64,000 bases of DNA from Candidatus Caenarcanales bacterium (GCA_020050435.1 JAGVKQ010000017.1:62001-126000), one strand, 5' to 3'; numbered from the stretch's first letter, positions 49,187 to 57,972 are shown. A program made the numbers and translations. Notes: generated from the sequence alone by a model not told the origin.

Positions 49187-50670
49187 AGTTCAGGTTTTCT
49201 AAGGCTTTCAAACTTTGTAGCTATAGATAAAAATGTCTTTGTTACGAATATAGCTGAGAACATGGATACTAATACACCGATAGCCAATGAGATTGCAAAG
49301 CCTCTGACAATTCCAGCTCCAAAAATCAAAAGAACAAAACATGCAATTAGGGTGTTTACGTTACTGTCAAAGATACTGGTAAATGCTCTGTCAAACCCTG
49401 CATCAATAGCATTAAAGAAGCTTTTTCCAGCTCTCAGTTCTTCTTTAGTTCTTTCAAAAATAAGTATGTTTGCATCTACTGCCATACCAATACTAAGAAT
49501 ATAACCAGCCACACCAGCAAGTGTAAGCGTAACAGTATGTTCAAAAATAGCAATGGTTACAAGCGTATATAAGAGAAGAGCAAAGCTTGCAATAAGTCCT
49601 GGCAACCTGTAAAAAGCTATCATAAATATAACTACAAGAATAATTCCATAAAGTCCTGCTTTTAAACTCTTATCAATGGAATCTTGACCAAGAGAAGCAC
49701 CAACTGATCTTTCCTGAATAATTTTTACTGGAGCAGGAAGTGCACCTGCATTTAACTGAACAGCTAAATCTTGAGCTTCTTCTGCTGAGAATCTTCCTTC
49801 TATTTGGCCTTCACCACCTGTAATAGCTGAACGAACTGTTGGGCTAGAAATGAGTTTTCCATCTAAGAAAATAGCAATTGGCTGCCCGACTAATCTTTCT
49901 GTAAGTTTTCCAAACTTCTCAACCGCTGGTCCTTTAAGTGAAAAAGCAATAAGCCAGTTTCCTGTTCCATCTGTAACAGCCTGTGCTTTTTTAAGATCCC
50001 GTCCACCAATACCACTAGGAATCCAGATATATTCATCTGCCATGCTTAAATCTACTTTTGCGCCTAGTTTTCCTTTAATTAATCTTGCAGGTTCTTTAAA
50101 CTCAAGAGATGCTGTTTTTAAAAGTCTTCTTTTTACAATTTCTGGATCTTCACCAGGTATTTCTACTAGGATTCTATCTTTTCCTACTTGTTGAACGATC
50201 GCTTCAGTCGTACCTGATGCATTTACTCTATTTTCAAAAACTTTGATTAAACCTTTTATGGTTTCAGGGGTAATTTCTTTTACACCTTCTCCAGGATATG
50301 CCTGGAATGTAAGCTGAGCACCACCTACTAAATCAAGACCTAACATTATTTGAGTAGTAATAGTAGCAAATGAGTTTTGGAAAACTACACTGGATCCTTT
50401 AATTTGTTTATCAATTACTTTAATATCAAGGTCACTTAAAACATTATCTTTTTTCAATTGGGAAACTGGATCATTAACTTCTTTAGTTAAGCTCGTGACT
50501 TTCTGAGAAAGTACATTTTCTTTTTCAATTCTTGCTTGAGCTAGAGTTTGCTCTAGGGTTTTATATCTTTTATAAGAGTCTGTAAAATAAAAAGTAAAAA
50601 GCGAGGAAAGAGAAAATACAAATGTCGCTATAACTATAAATAAACGTGTGTTTTTTCTAATGAATTCCAT
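49174..50670 (-). CDS. secD: Protein translocase subunit SecD
   Basis: An accessory membrane protein that, with SecF, uses the proton gradient to complete Sec export from the periplasmic side. An N-terminal helix (LFIVIATFVFSLSSLFTFYF) is followed by GLDLVGGAQLTFQA, a large periplasmic domain with LAVQLNAGALPAPVKI, and five C-terminal helices with ILSIGMAVDANILIFERTKE. At 498 aa it ends as SecD alone; no secF or fused SecF domain follows, although secF usually comes next. TACAAT lies 9 bases before the ATG, giving at most a two-base leader. Confidence 0.94.
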   Translation of the reverse strand: MEFIRKNTRLFIVIATFVFSLSSLFTFYFTDSYKRYKTLEQTLAQARIEKENVLSQKVTSLTKEVNDPVSQLKKDNVLSDLDIKVIDKQIKGSSVVFQNSFATITTQIMLGLDLVGGAQLTFQAYPGEGVKEITPETIKGLIKVFENRVNASGTTEAIVQQVGKDRILVEIPGEDPEIVKRRLLKTASLEFKEPARLIKGKLGAKVDLSMADEYIWIPSGIGGRDLKKAQAVTDGTGNWLIAFSLKGPAVEKFGKLTERLVGQPIAIFLDGKLISSPTVRSAITGGEGQIEGRFSAEEAQDLAVQLNAGALPAPVKIIQERSVGASLGQDSIDKSLKAGLYGIILVVIFMIAFYRLPGLIASFALLLYTLVTIAIFEHTVTLTLAGVAGYILSIGMAVDANILIFERTKEELRAGKSFFNAIDAGFDRAFTSIFDSNVNTLIACFVLLIFGAGIVRGFAISLAIGVLVSMFSAIFVTKTFLSIATKFESLRKPELYGV

Positions 50671-50743
50671 AAGAATTACATTGTAACTTATAGATAAAAG
50701 AACTCATTGGTATTGCTATAATATCTGTCTACATAATTGATTG

Positions 50744-50749
50744 TAAAAT
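50744..50749 (+). promoter_or_regulatory. -10-like TAAAAT, predicted leaderless start for rpe
   Basis: TAAAAT ends 6 bases before the rpe ATG at 50756. A second TATAAT at 50717-50722 upstream would give a leader of about 27 bases without a ribosome binding site. The two cannot be separated by sequence alone. Confidence 0.4.
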
Positions 50750-50755
50750 ATAAAT

Positions 50756-51424
50756 ATGTCAAACAAAAATACATTAATTGCCCCTTCCATACTCTCAGCA
50801 GATTTTTCTGATTTGAGAAATGAAATTAAAAAAGTAGAAGAAGCAGGAGCTGACTGGATACATGTAGATGTGATGGACGGTTCTTTTGTACCGAACATTA
50901 CTATCGGTGCACCTGTAGTGAAATGCATTAGGAGTTGTACTAAATTACCTTTAGATGTTCACCTAATGATTGTAGATCCTGATAAACATATAGAAGATTT
51001 TGCAAAGGCCGGATCAGATATTATTACCGTACATGCTGAGGCCTGTACACATCTTCATAGAACAATTAGTAAAATTAAAGAGCTGGGCTGTAAAGCAGGA
51101 GTTTCATTTAATCCTCATACACCAGTAGATTCTCTTAAATATGTTTTAGAGCTAGTGGATCTTGTTTTAATAATGACAGTTAATCCAGGCTTTGGTGGAC
51201 AATCATTTATTCAGTCAGTAGTGCCTAAAATTTCTGAAGTTAAAAAAATGTTTAGTGATGCCAACCTTTCAAATAAATACATAGAAGTAGATGGTGGCAT
51301 AAATTCTAAAACTGCATCTATCGTCAAACAAGCTGGTGCAAATGTTTTGGTAGCTGGTAATGCTATTTATAGTCTTAAGAGTCAAAATGAGATGAAAGAA
51401 ACAATCTCTCTTATGAAGGCTTAG
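50756..51424 (+). CDS. rpe: Ribulose-phosphate 3-epimerase
   Basis: Interconverts ribulose 5-phosphate and xylulose 5-phosphate in the pentose phosphate pathway. The TIM barrel shows IAPSILSADFSDLRNEIKKV, the metal-ligand stretch WIHVDVMDGSFVPNITIGAP, DVHLMIVDPDKHI, VNPGFGGQSFI and the final VDGGINSKTA. Length is 222 aa, normal. It is divergent from secD and convergent with the SulP transporter gene (1 base apart). No Shine-Dalgarno is seen. Confidence 0.95.
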   Translation: MSNKNTLIAPSILSADFSDLRNEIKKVEEAGADWIHVDVMDGSFVPNITIGAPVVKCIRSCTKLPLDVHLMIVDPDKHIEDFAKAGSDIITVHAEACTHLHRTISKIKELGCKAGVSFNPHTPVDSLKYVLELVDLVLIMTVNPGFGGQSFIQSVVPKISEVKKMFSDANLSNKYIEVDGGINSKTASIVKQAGANVLVAGNAIYSLKSQNEMKETISLMKA

Positions 51425-51425
51425 T

Positions 51426-52820
51426 TTAGGCTTTCATTTTTAAAAAGTTTTTTTTATTTTTTATAAAAGCAAAATCAACTATAAAATGAATAATTAATGC
51501 AGATAAAACTCCTGTTAAAAAATCAGTTAAAGGTACAAGTACGGCAGTATAAACCATCATTGAAAATTCAAATTTACCAGAATGGATTACCTCTTTTATT
51601 TCAGAAGGTTTAATCATATTTGAAGCAACCCAAACAAGAATTCCTCCTATACAAGCCATAGGAACAATTTCAAGATAAGGAGCTACATAGTAAGCAAGAA
51701 TTAGCTTTAAAACCGCTTTGAAGTATCCAGCTAAAGGTGTAACTGCACCAGCTTTAATACTTGTTGCTGTACGTGCTAGTGCTCCCGTACAAGGAAAACC
51801 ATTTACAAGAGGTGTAATAATTTGAACTAGACCTTGCCCCCAAAATTCTTTATCTGGATTAAAAGGTGTGCCTTTATTGTTTGCCATTCTATCTGCCATA
51901 GAAGAACATAACAGACTTTCTACAGCTGAAACAAAAACAATAGCAAAAACAAAATATATGATGTCCAGGAAAACACCAAAATTCATATCTGGAAGGCTCG
52001 GTCCAGTAAAAACAAAAAAGTGATTTGGGATAGTCCCATAAATATCTTTTACTATAATTATTCCTTTATCCTTTAGTAAGCTAGCTGATAAAAATGTTGC
52101 TGAAGCCATTGCAATTAAAGGAGCTGGAATAAATATAGAGATTCTAAGCAATATTTTTGTTAATGCAAAAGTCAAAAATCCAATAAAAATTGACCAGATA
52201 TTTATCTTATTTAACCTACCCAGAGCAATATAAATATTATGTATTAGACCTTCATGAATTTCTTCATCTTGTCCAAGTAAACTTTCAAAGTTTTCCAACC
52301 CTAAAATATCTTCAAAATTTGTTACAGCAATAGAAATTGCAATTCCAATGGTAAATCCTACAATAATAGAATTTGGTACAAATTTTGCATATTTACCTAG
52401 TCCTCCAACTCCCATTAGCATTAAAATAATTCCTGCAATTATAGATACAAAAACTAAAAATCCATGGGCTTGTTCTGCTGTACCACCCCCATGTTCGCCA
52501 TACTTTGATATTAAACTAGCTATCACTGGAATAAATGCTGCAGTAGGTCCATAAACTTGATATTTAGAACCACCAAAGGTTCTTCCAACCATACAAGCTA
52601 AAGCGCCTGCAATAATTCCCTGTTCAGGACGCAAGCCCATAGCCATTGCAAAACCCATAGCCATAGGTATAGCAGTCAAAGCAACAATTAGTCCCGCACT
52701 AAAATCCTTATATATTACAACCTTCCAAGTTTCTTTTTTTAAGTCTTCAAAACGGCTATCAAAAAATGTAAAAAACAATTTAATTCTGTCTAGCATTGTT
52801 TCTGGATGTTTTCTATTCAT
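51426..52820 (-). CDS. SulP family anion transporter without STAS domain
   Basis: A membrane transporter of the SulP/SLC26 family (sulfate, bicarbonate or similar anions). The 464-aa protein has about 12-14 hydrophobic helices. It includes FSAGLIVALTAIPMAMGFAM near the N-terminus and GRTFGGSKYQVYGPTAAFIP, the typical substrate-site loop. It stops right after the last helix (LIIHFIVDFAFIKNKKNFLK), so the cytoplasmic STAS domain that normally follows is missing. A good AGGTG site precedes the ATG. It is divergent from an arsR-carbonic anhydrase pair, which suggests bicarbonate as substrate, though that is an inference. Confidence 0.87.
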   Translation of the reverse strand: MNRKHPETMLDRIKLFFTFFDSRFEDLKKETWKVVIYKDFSAGLIVALTAIPMAMGFAMAMGLRPEQGIIAGALACMVGRTFGGSKYQVYGPTAAFIPVIASLISKYGEHGGGTAEQAHGFLVFVSIIAGIILMLMGVGGLGKYAKFVPNSIIVGFTIGIAISIAVTNFEDILGLENFESLLGQDEEIHEGLIHNIYIALGRLNKINIWSIFIGFLTFALTKILLRISIFIPAPLIAMASATFLSASLLKDKGIIIVKDIYGTIPNHFFVFTGPSLPDMNFGVFLDIIYFVFAIVFVSAVESLLCSSMADRMANNKGTPFNPDKEFWGQGLVQIITPLVNGFPCTGALARTATSIKAGAVTPLAGYFKAVLKLILAYYVAPYLEIVPMACIGGILVWVASNMIKPSEIKEVIHSGKFEFSMMVYTAVLVPLTDFLTGVLSALIIHFIVDFAFIKNKKNFLKMKA

Positions 52821-52868
52821 TTTTCACCTAATTATCTTTGTGGGTTGAGTAACTTTATGAAGATTTTA

Positions 52869-52892
52869 ACATATTAGAATATTTGAATATGT
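52869..52892. promoter_or_regulatory. Candidate ArsR-family operator
   Basis: ACATATT (52869-52875) and AATATGT (52886-52892) form an inverted repeat, with an internal AGAATATTTGAATAT region resembling ArsR/SmtB operator half-sites. It lies in the divergent spacer between sulP and arsR, upstream of the arsR -10. Confidence 0.4.
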
Positions 52893-52912
52893 AACATTAC
52901 ACAATATTTTGA

Positions 52913-52918
52913 TATAAT
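52913..52918 (+). promoter_or_regulatory. -10 TATAAT, predicted leaderless start for arsR
   Basis: TATAAT ends 8 bases before the ATG at 52927 with no Shine-Dalgarno, so the mRNA would start within a base or two of the start codon. Confidence 0.5.
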
Positions 52919-52926
52919 TAATTCTA

Positions 52927-53304
52927 ATGAAAAAAAAGAAAATAAACTTAAGCACTACACAAAATGAACAAATTGACTCCATCTCTAATTTGTTTTCTAT
53001 TCTTTCTCACCCAGTAAGAATAAAAATTTTGTGGATTCTAAAAAAGAAGGGCGAATTAAGCGTTCATGAATTACAAAATGAATTAAAAGTTAGTCAGTCA
53101 AATGCTTCTCAACATTTATCTGTTTTAAAAACACATAAACTCTTAATAGAAGAAAGAAAAGGTAAAGAAGTCTTTTACTCACTTAAAGAATCAAAAAAGC
53201 TTTCAAAAGTTTTAGCTAGTGCTATCCATTTAGTAAGCTATCAAATTGCAGCGAACAGCGAACTATTATCTACATATACAGAACTGATGTCATACTGGGC
53301 ATAA
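52927..53304 (+). CDS. ArsR-family transcriptional regulator
   Basis: A small winged-helix repressor (125 aa). The core is seen in LFSILSHPVRIKILWILKKK, then HELQNELKVSQSNASQHLSV as the recognition helix, and the wing in LIEERKGKEVFYSLKE. The metal-sensing ELCVC motif in the recognition helix is absent (the segment is NASQHLSVLKTH), and there are no cysteines, so it is not a classical thiolate metal sensor. It starts divergently from sulP and precedes carbonic anhydrase by 10 bases, so it probably controls both. Confidence 0.9.
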   Translation: MKKKKINLSTTQNEQIDSISNLFSILSHPVRIKILWILKKKGELSVHELQNELKVSQSNASQHLSVLKTHKLLIEERKGKEVFYSLKESKKLSKVLASAIHLVSYQIAANSELLSTYTELMSYWA

Positions 53305-53314
53305 TGGAGTAACA

Positions 53315-53863
53315 ATGAAACAAACAAAACATAAATTAATAGAAATAAATAGCATAAGTAGTATTCCTGAATATTTAATAAATACACCCGTTGGAGATTT
53401 AATTAAATACCAAAATTGTAAAAGTACTCCAAAAACTTATGAAAAAGCTGAACTCGTTATAGTAATGTGCATGGATAATAGAAAGCAGCTAACAATCCCC
53501 GGTAAATTTGCATATATCTTAAGAACAGCTGGTGGAAGAATAACAGGAAATGAATTTAAACTTTCTTTTGCTATAGGATTTGGTGATGTAAGATATGTAG
53601 CAATTATCGGTCATACAAACTGTGGCATGGTAAATCTAACTAGTAAAAAAGATAAATTTATACAAGGGCTTATGGAAAATGCTGGGTGGGATAAAGAAAC
53701 AGCAGAAAATCACTTTAATTCATTCGCTCCATTTTTTGAAATTGAAGATGAGACTAACTTTGTAAGCACTGAAAGTAAAAGACTAAAAGAAAAATATCCA
53801 AAGATTGAATTTGTACCTTTTATTTATAAGGTTGAAGACAATAAGCTTTATTTAGTAGAGTAG
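53315..53863 (+). CDS. Beta-class carbonic anhydrase-like protein
   Basis: Would interconvert CO2 and bicarbonate using zinc. The beta-class motifs are present: Cys52-x-Asp54-x-Arg56 in VMCMDNRKQL and His100-x-x-Cys103 in GHTNCGM, with the RTAGGR loop between. The protein is 182 aa, cytoplasmic, with a short acidic C-terminal region. The adjacent bases GGAG precede the ATG. It is co-transcribed with arsR and lies opposite the SulP transporter gene, a layout suggesting a regulated bicarbonate supply unit. Whether it is catalytically competent cannot be told from sequence. Confidence 0.88.
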   Translation: MKQTKHKLIEINSISSIPEYLINTPVGDLIKYQNCKSTPKTYEKAELVIVMCMDNRKQLTIPGKFAYILRTAGGRITGNEFKLSFAIGFGDVRYVAIIGHTNCGMVNLTSKKDKFIQGLMENAGWDKETAENHFNSFAPFFEIEDETNFVSTESKRLKEKYPKIEFVPFIYKVEDNKLYLVE

Positions 53864-53894
53864 TTTTAACTAAGCATTAACCACGAAACCTCAA

Positions 53895-53930
53895 GGCTAT
53901 ATCTACAAGTAGCATATTATAGATATAGCC
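53895..53930 (+). terminator. Hairpin after carbonic anhydrase
   Basis: GGCTATATCTA (53895-53905) pairs perfectly with TAGATATAGCC (53920-53930) around a 14-base loop. There is no T run, so it is a weak terminator or an mRNA-stabilising hairpin. Confidence 0.5.
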
Positions 53931-53977
53931 CTATAACAATTCATCAAATTCTATTTATATTATATATAAGGAAATAT

Positions 53978-54184
53978 ATGAAATTTCTTCTCAAACACAA
54001 TAGAGATGAAGGTGGCACAGCATTAGCAGAACAGACAATAGTTCTTGCTTTTGTAGCAACTATAGCAGTTAGTTCATTCACGGCCTTAGGTAATAGAATT
54101 AATTTAGCAGTTTCAAAAGCTACAACAGCTATACCATCTTTTAGCAGTATGACGGGACAGAGTGATGGTGAACGCAGTGATTAA
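53978..54184 (+). CDS. Flp-type pilin-like small protein
   Basis: The 68-aa protein has a short basic leader (MKFLLKHNRDEGGT), then ALAEQTIVLAFVATIAVSSF, a hydrophobic helix with the Glu5-like residue of type IVb/Flp pilins, and TALGNRI, as in Flp proteins. The tail is Ser/Thr-rich. Cleavage after GG would fit Flp processing by a prepilin peptidase. AAGGAA precedes the ATG. No tad/rcp/cpa secretion genes are nearby, so it is an isolated pilin gene here. Confidence 0.75.
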   Translation: MKFLLKHNRDEGGTALAEQTIVLAFVATIAVSSFTALGNRINLAVSKATTAIPSFSSMTGQSDGERSD

Positions 54185-54185
54185 T

Positions 54186-54677
54186 TTACTTTAATGGGAT
54201 CTTAGTACTTTTTTCTACTTTGTCGCTTAATTTTTTTTTATAGCCTTCTAAATTCTTAGCCACCTTATCATCAAAAGTGCTCACGATTTGTGCTGCAAGT
54301 ATTCCTGCATTTATAGCTCCATCGAGAGCAACTGTAGCAACGGGTACACCCATTGGCATTTGAAGAATAGATAAAATCGAATCCCAACCATCTAAGGAGT
54401 TAGAAGATTTTACAGGTACTCCAATTACTGGCAAAGTAGTTAAAGATGCAACCATACCAGGTAAGTGTGCTGCCCCACCAGCTCCAGCAATAATCACTTT
54501 TAACCCTCTATCACGAGCAGACTCAGCATATTGAAACATTTTTTTTGGTGTTCTATGAGCAGACACTATATTTAGCTCAAACTTAACTCCTAACTGTTCC
54601 AGAATTTCAGCAGCACCAACCATTATTTTTAGATCGGATTTACTTCCCATTATAATTCCTACATCTGCTGATTTCAT
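54186..54677 (-). CDS. purE: N5-carboxyaminoimidazole ribonucleotide mutase
   Basis: Converts N5-CAIR to CAIR in purine synthesis. The fold is clear: [60 protein letters not shown] and [20 protein letters not shown]. The short class I PurE length (163 aa) and the catalytic His in SAHR are intact. It overlaps the purK stop by four bases (ATGA), so the two are co-translated. It is convergent with the Flp pilin gene. Confidence 0.96.
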   Translation of the reverse strand: MKSADVGIIMGSKSDLKIMVGAAEILEQLGVKFELNIVSAHRTPKKMFQYAESARDRGLKVIIAGAGGAAHLPGMVASLTTLPVIGVPVKSSNSLDGWDSILSILQMPMGVPVATVALDGAINAGILAAQIVSTFDDKVAKNLEGYKKKLSDKVEKSTKIPLK

Positions 54678-55837
54678 GATATTACTTTTACCTTTTCTTT
54701 TATTAATTTTACTTTTTTAAATGCCGAGTTTATATCTTCATCTAAAATTGTTACATGACCCATTTTTCTATTTGATCTAGTGTATTTTTTACCATACAGA
54801 TGAATATAAACACCAGGGATTTTTAATATTTCTTCAATGCCTATAAACTTAGCTTCACCTTCATAACCTTTTTCTCCCAATAAATTTACCATGGCAGCAG
54901 GCATTATCATTCCCGTTTCACCTAAAGGTAAATTTAATACTGCCCTTAAATGTTGTTCAAACTGAGAAGTGAAATTACCTTCTATAGTATGGTGTCCACT
55001 ATTATGGGGTCTAGGAGCAATTTCATTTACTAATATCTCACCTTTTTTAGAAATAAACATTTCTACAGCTAAAATCCCCACTATATTTAAAGCCTTAGCA
55101 AGATTTAAAGCGATTTCATTTGCTTTTACTTTTATAGTTTCACTAATACTTGCAGGAGAGAATAAATAATCTACAAGATTTGCTTCTTCTTTAAAAACAA
55201 GTTCTATAGCAGGGAATAGTTTTACTTCTCCAGAAAGATTTCTTGAAACAATTATAGAGATTTCTTTTTCTATATCTACTGCTTTCTCCAAGATACATGG
55301 TTCATTAAAAGCTTTCTCTAAATCTAATTCTGAGTTTAGTTTTAAAACCCCTTTCCCGTCATATCCTAATTTTCTAAGCTTCTGAACAATAGGAAATGTC
55401 TTTATTTCACTCTTCATATTTATAAGAGTAAAGTCTGATGTAGGAATATTGTTTTTTTTATAAAATTCTTTTTGAAGCCCTTTATCCTGGACCATTCTTA
55501 TAATTTCCGGCTGAGGGAAAATAGTTAGTCCTTCTTTCTGCAGCTTTTCAAGAGCATCTACATTTACATGCTCTATTTCAATTGTTAGCAGATCAACTGT
55601 TTTTCCGAAATTATAAACAGTATCAAAATCCAGCAAATTACCATTTACAAACTCTTTTGAAATTCCTTTGCATGGTGCGCTACTATCAGGATCAAGCACA
55701 AAACAATGAACGTTATAATCACTGGCTGCCTGAATAAGCATTCTACCTAGCTGACCGCCACCGAGAATGCCCAGCTTTAAGCCATAGAAAGATTTGTCTT
55801 TGAGAGCAGGTTTTTTTTCTTCTGGGAGAGTAGGCAT
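54674..55837 (-). CDS. purK: N5-carboxyaminoimidazole ribonucleotide synthase
   Basis: An ATP-grasp enzyme that carboxylates AIR to N5-CAIR using bicarbonate. The N-terminal [20 protein letters not shown], the [15 protein letters not shown] phosphate loop and [18 protein letters not shown] near the C-terminal half are standard. At 387 aa it is normal length. It uses bicarbonate, which the nearby SulP/carbonic anhydrase unit could supply, but this link is only contextual. A perfect TATAAT ends 6 bases before the ATG, inside the end of the upstream gene. It is followed by purE with a 4-base overlap. Confidence 0.95.
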   Translation of the reverse strand: MPTLPEEKKPALKDKSFYGLKLGILGGGQLGRMLIQAASDYNVHCFVLDPDSSAPCKGISKEFVNGNLLDFDTVYNFGKTVDLLTIEIEHVNVDALEKLQKEGLTIFPQPEIIRMVQDKGLQKEFYKKNNIPTSDFTLINMKSEIKTFPIVQKLRKLGYDGKGVLKLNSELDLEKAFNEPCILEKAVDIEKEISIIVSRNLSGEVKLFPAIELVFKEEANLVDYLFSPASISETIKVKANEIALNLAKALNIVGILAVEMFISKKGEILVNEIAPRPHNSGHHTIEGNFTSQFEQHLRAVLNLPLGETGMIMPAAMVNLLGEKGYEGEAKFIGIEEILKIPGVYIHLYGKKYTRSNRKMGHVTILDEDINSAFKKVKLIKEKVKVIS

Positions 55838-55843
55838 GTGAAT

Positions 55844-55849
55844 ATTATA
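55844..55849 (-). promoter_or_regulatory. -10 TATAAT, predicted leaderless start for purK
   Basis: TATAAT then ATTCAC and the purK ATG: six bases between. The hexamer overlaps the stop codon of the preceding gene. The string TATAATATTCA also occurs at 4231 and 3015. Confidence 0.6.
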
Positions 55850-56342
55850 TAGCTAATTTTCTTAGCCCAGGATCCCCAATACCCTGAATTATTATCTCAT
55901 CTTGATTTCCTTGATGGAAATCAAACCTTGATAAAGCACAAATATCTTGCTGTCTTAGCCTTTGAGCAGCTCCCGTTCTTTCATTACAAAAAACTAACAA
56001 CTGTATATCAAGTCCTTGCTTAGCAATAGCTGCTTTCATATCACGAATAACATTATCGTCATCCATGACTACTAGAAAATCATAAGGCTTTCCATGTATA
56101 CCTTCTGCTGCTGTTTGAACAATGCCATCTATTTCTTCAAGTCTTATTCCATAATGCTTATCTAATGCACTTGCATGCTCAAGAGGGTTAAAGTTTGAAT
56201 TACTTCTTCTGAGATGTTCTAAAACTTGAGTTTGCAATTCTATATTTCCAAATAAAATTCTAGGAGCTCTATAAAAATTTCTAAAGACGGGTCTATTTGA
56301 CGAAGTTAAGAGAGCAGCAGCAATACTTTGTGTTATTCTCAT
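55845..56342 (-). CDS. Hypothetical protein, 165 aa
   Basis: Not recognised. It is a basic, soluble-looking protein. The middle has a beta-alpha segment (YDFLVVMDDDNVIRDMKAAI) followed by IQLLVFCNERTGAAQRLRQQ, which vaguely resembles a Rossmann-like or receiver-like fold, but a phosphoacceptor arrangement is not convincing. No signal peptide or membrane span. The ATG follows TATATT by 7 bases with no Shine-Dalgarno. It is upstream of purK on the same strand but purK has its own promoter. Function unknown. Confidence 0.65.
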   Translation of the reverse strand: MRITQSIAAALLTSSNRPVFRNFYRAPRILFGNIELQTQVLEHLRRSNSNFNPLEHASALDKHYGIRLEEIDGIVQTAAEGIHGKPYDFLVVMDDDNVIRDMKAAIAKQGLDIQLLVFCNERTGAAQRLRQQDICALSRFDFHQGNQDEIIIQGIGDPGLRKLAI

Positions 56343-56349
56343 GGCTTCT

Positions 56350-56355
56350 AATATA
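56350..56355 (-). promoter_or_regulatory. -10 TATATT, predicted leaderless start
   Basis: TATATT on the minus strand ends 7 bases (AGAAGCC) before the ATG at 56342, with no ribosome binding site. Confidence 0.4.
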
Positions 56356-56378
56356 CTCTATAAAAGTTAAGAACAATA

Positions 56379-56454
56379 AGGCTCATAGGGCAAATATGGC
56401 TATTTTTCTTATCAGCCTTATGTGCCTTATCAACCCTATATGCCTTGCCCTATT
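56379..56454. repeat. Palindromic repeat, GGGCATAAGGCA type
   Basis: Alternating blocks such as GCTCATAGGGCA (56382-56393), GCCTTATGTGCC (56415-56426) and TGCCTTGCCCTAT (56441-56453) contain direct and inverted copies of GCCTTAT and ATAGGGC. It overlaps the stop codon of the isocitrate dehydrogenase gene and the spacer to the next gene. It is a fourth repeat family in this window. Confidence 0.55.
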
Positions 56455-57904
56455 GTCCTTGAATAAGTGAGTAACCAGCTTCACCATCAAAATTACAAAG
56501 GTTTTCTGTCTTAATAAAATCAAGTCCAGAAGCATTTATTTTTTCAAGTAGTTTAACTATTTGAGTATGGTTAACCAATTTACCTTTTTCTTTAGATGTA
56601 AAACGGCATCTCCAGTGATCTACACAGAATGTTTCTGAGAATCCTTCAGGCCAAACCTTTACACCACGATTTGTAATCATAGCTAGATTTAAACCTTCGG
56701 TTGCATTTTTATTCATTAAAACAGCTAAATCATCTGGCTTTCCACCTTTCCAATCAAGAAAAACATCTACGCCAACTAGTTCTTTTTTAGTTTTTGTATT
56801 TGAGGTTATTGAAGTGGTAGATGTAGCAGCCTTATTTACAGTAGCGTTATACTTCACTGCTTTTAGTTTTTCTGGTTTTTGTCCGAGTCTTTTTACAACA
56901 GCATCAGCAAATTCTTTAGTCCCTACTTTTTCTTTGCTTACGCCTTCCTGGTAAACATCATAAGTATGGATTCCATCTTCTATGGTTTTCAACCAGGCAT
57001 TATGAGCTCTTTCAGCTACATCACCCTGACCTATATGAACAAGCATCATAATTCCGCCAAGAAATAATCCTGATGGATTTGCAAGGTTTTGATTAGCACG
57101 TCTAGGTGCAGATCCATGAATAGCTTCAAACATAGCACATTGGTCGCCTATATTTGATGAACCAGCAAGTCCTACTGATCCAGCTATTTGTGCTGCCACA
57201 TCAGAAAGAATATCGCCATAAAGGTTTGGCATAACAATCACATCAAAGGCTTCAGGTGTATCTGCCATTTTTGCTGCACCGATATCTACAATCCAATGTT
57301 CATTTACTATACCGGAATATTCTGCTGCAATTTCATCAAAGACTTTATGAAATAAACCATCTGTCATTTTCATAATATTGTCTTTAGTGAAACAAGTAAC
57401 TTTTTTTCTATTGTTTTCTTTAGCATATTCAAATGCATAGCGAACAATTTTTTCACAGCCTGGACGTGAAATAAGTTTTAAGGTTTGAACCATGTCATTT
57501 GTTTGTCTATGTTCAATACCTGAATATAAATCTTCTTCATTTTCACGAACAATTACTACATCCATTACAGGGTGTTTAGTATCGATAAAAGGAGCATAAG
57601 AAACACATGGGCGAATATTTGCATAAAGACCAAGGGTTGTTCTAACCATTACATTCAAGCTTTTAAAACCACCGCCCTGAGGTGTGGTAATCGGTGCTTT
57701 ATAAAATACTTTTGTTCTTCTAAGAGATTCCCAGGATTTATCTTCTATTCCGCCTTTAAAGCCTTTGTTATAAACTGCTTCTCCAATTTCTATAGTTTCA
57801 AAATCTATTCTGGCTCCTGCTTCTTTTAAGATATGAAGTGAAGCATTCATTATTTCAGGGCCTATGCCATCTCCGTGAGCTACTGTAATAGGTACATTTT
57901 TCAT
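56450..57904 (-). CDS. icd: Isocitrate dehydrogenase, Thermus-type with C-terminal extension
   Basis: Oxidatively decarboxylates isocitrate to 2-oxoglutarate. The N-terminal TVAHGDGIGPEIMNASLHIL, MDVVIVRENEEDLYSGIEHR and the Mg/isocitrate-binding DVIVMPNLYGDILSDVAAQI are characteristic. After about residue 340 comes an extra domain (LVGVDVFLDWKGGKPDDLAV, FCVDHWRCRFTSKEKGK) like the C-terminal extension of Thermus thermophilus isocitrate dehydrogenase. Total length 484 aa, against about 416 for the E. coli type. A low-complexity Thr/Ser linker (KAATSTTSITSNTKTKKE) separates the domains. The AAAGGAT ribosome site is good. Cofactor (NAD or NADP) is not decided. Its stop lies in a palindromic repeat. 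Confidence 0.9.
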   Translation of the reverse strand: MKNVPITVAHGDGIGPEIMNASLHILKEAGARIDFETIEIGEAVYNKGFKGGIEDKSWESLRRTKVFYKAPITTPQGGGFKSLNVMVRTTLGLYANIRPCVSYAPFIDTKHPVMDVVIVRENEEDLYSGIEHRQTNDMVQTLKLISRPGCEKIVRYAFEYAKENNRKKVTCFTKDNIMKMTDGLFHKVFDEIAAEYSGIVNEHWIVDIGAAKMADTPEAFDVIVMPNLYGDILSDVAAQIAGSVGLAGSSNIGDQCAMFEAIHGSAPRRANQNLANPSGLFLGGIMMLVHIGQGDVAERAHNAWLKTIEDGIHTYDVYQEGVSKEKVGTKEFADAVVKRLGQKPEKLKAVKYNATVNKAATSTTSITSNTKTKKELVGVDVFLDWKGGKPDDLAVLMNKNATEGLNLAMITNRGVKVWPEGFSETFCVDHWRCRFTSKEKGKLVNHTQIVKLLEKINASGLDFIKTENLCNFDGEAGYSLIQGQ

Positions 57905-57972
57905 TTTTAAATCCTTTCAGAGGCTTATTTTAACGCAAGATATTAAACAATCCTCAAAACTTTATAATAAGT

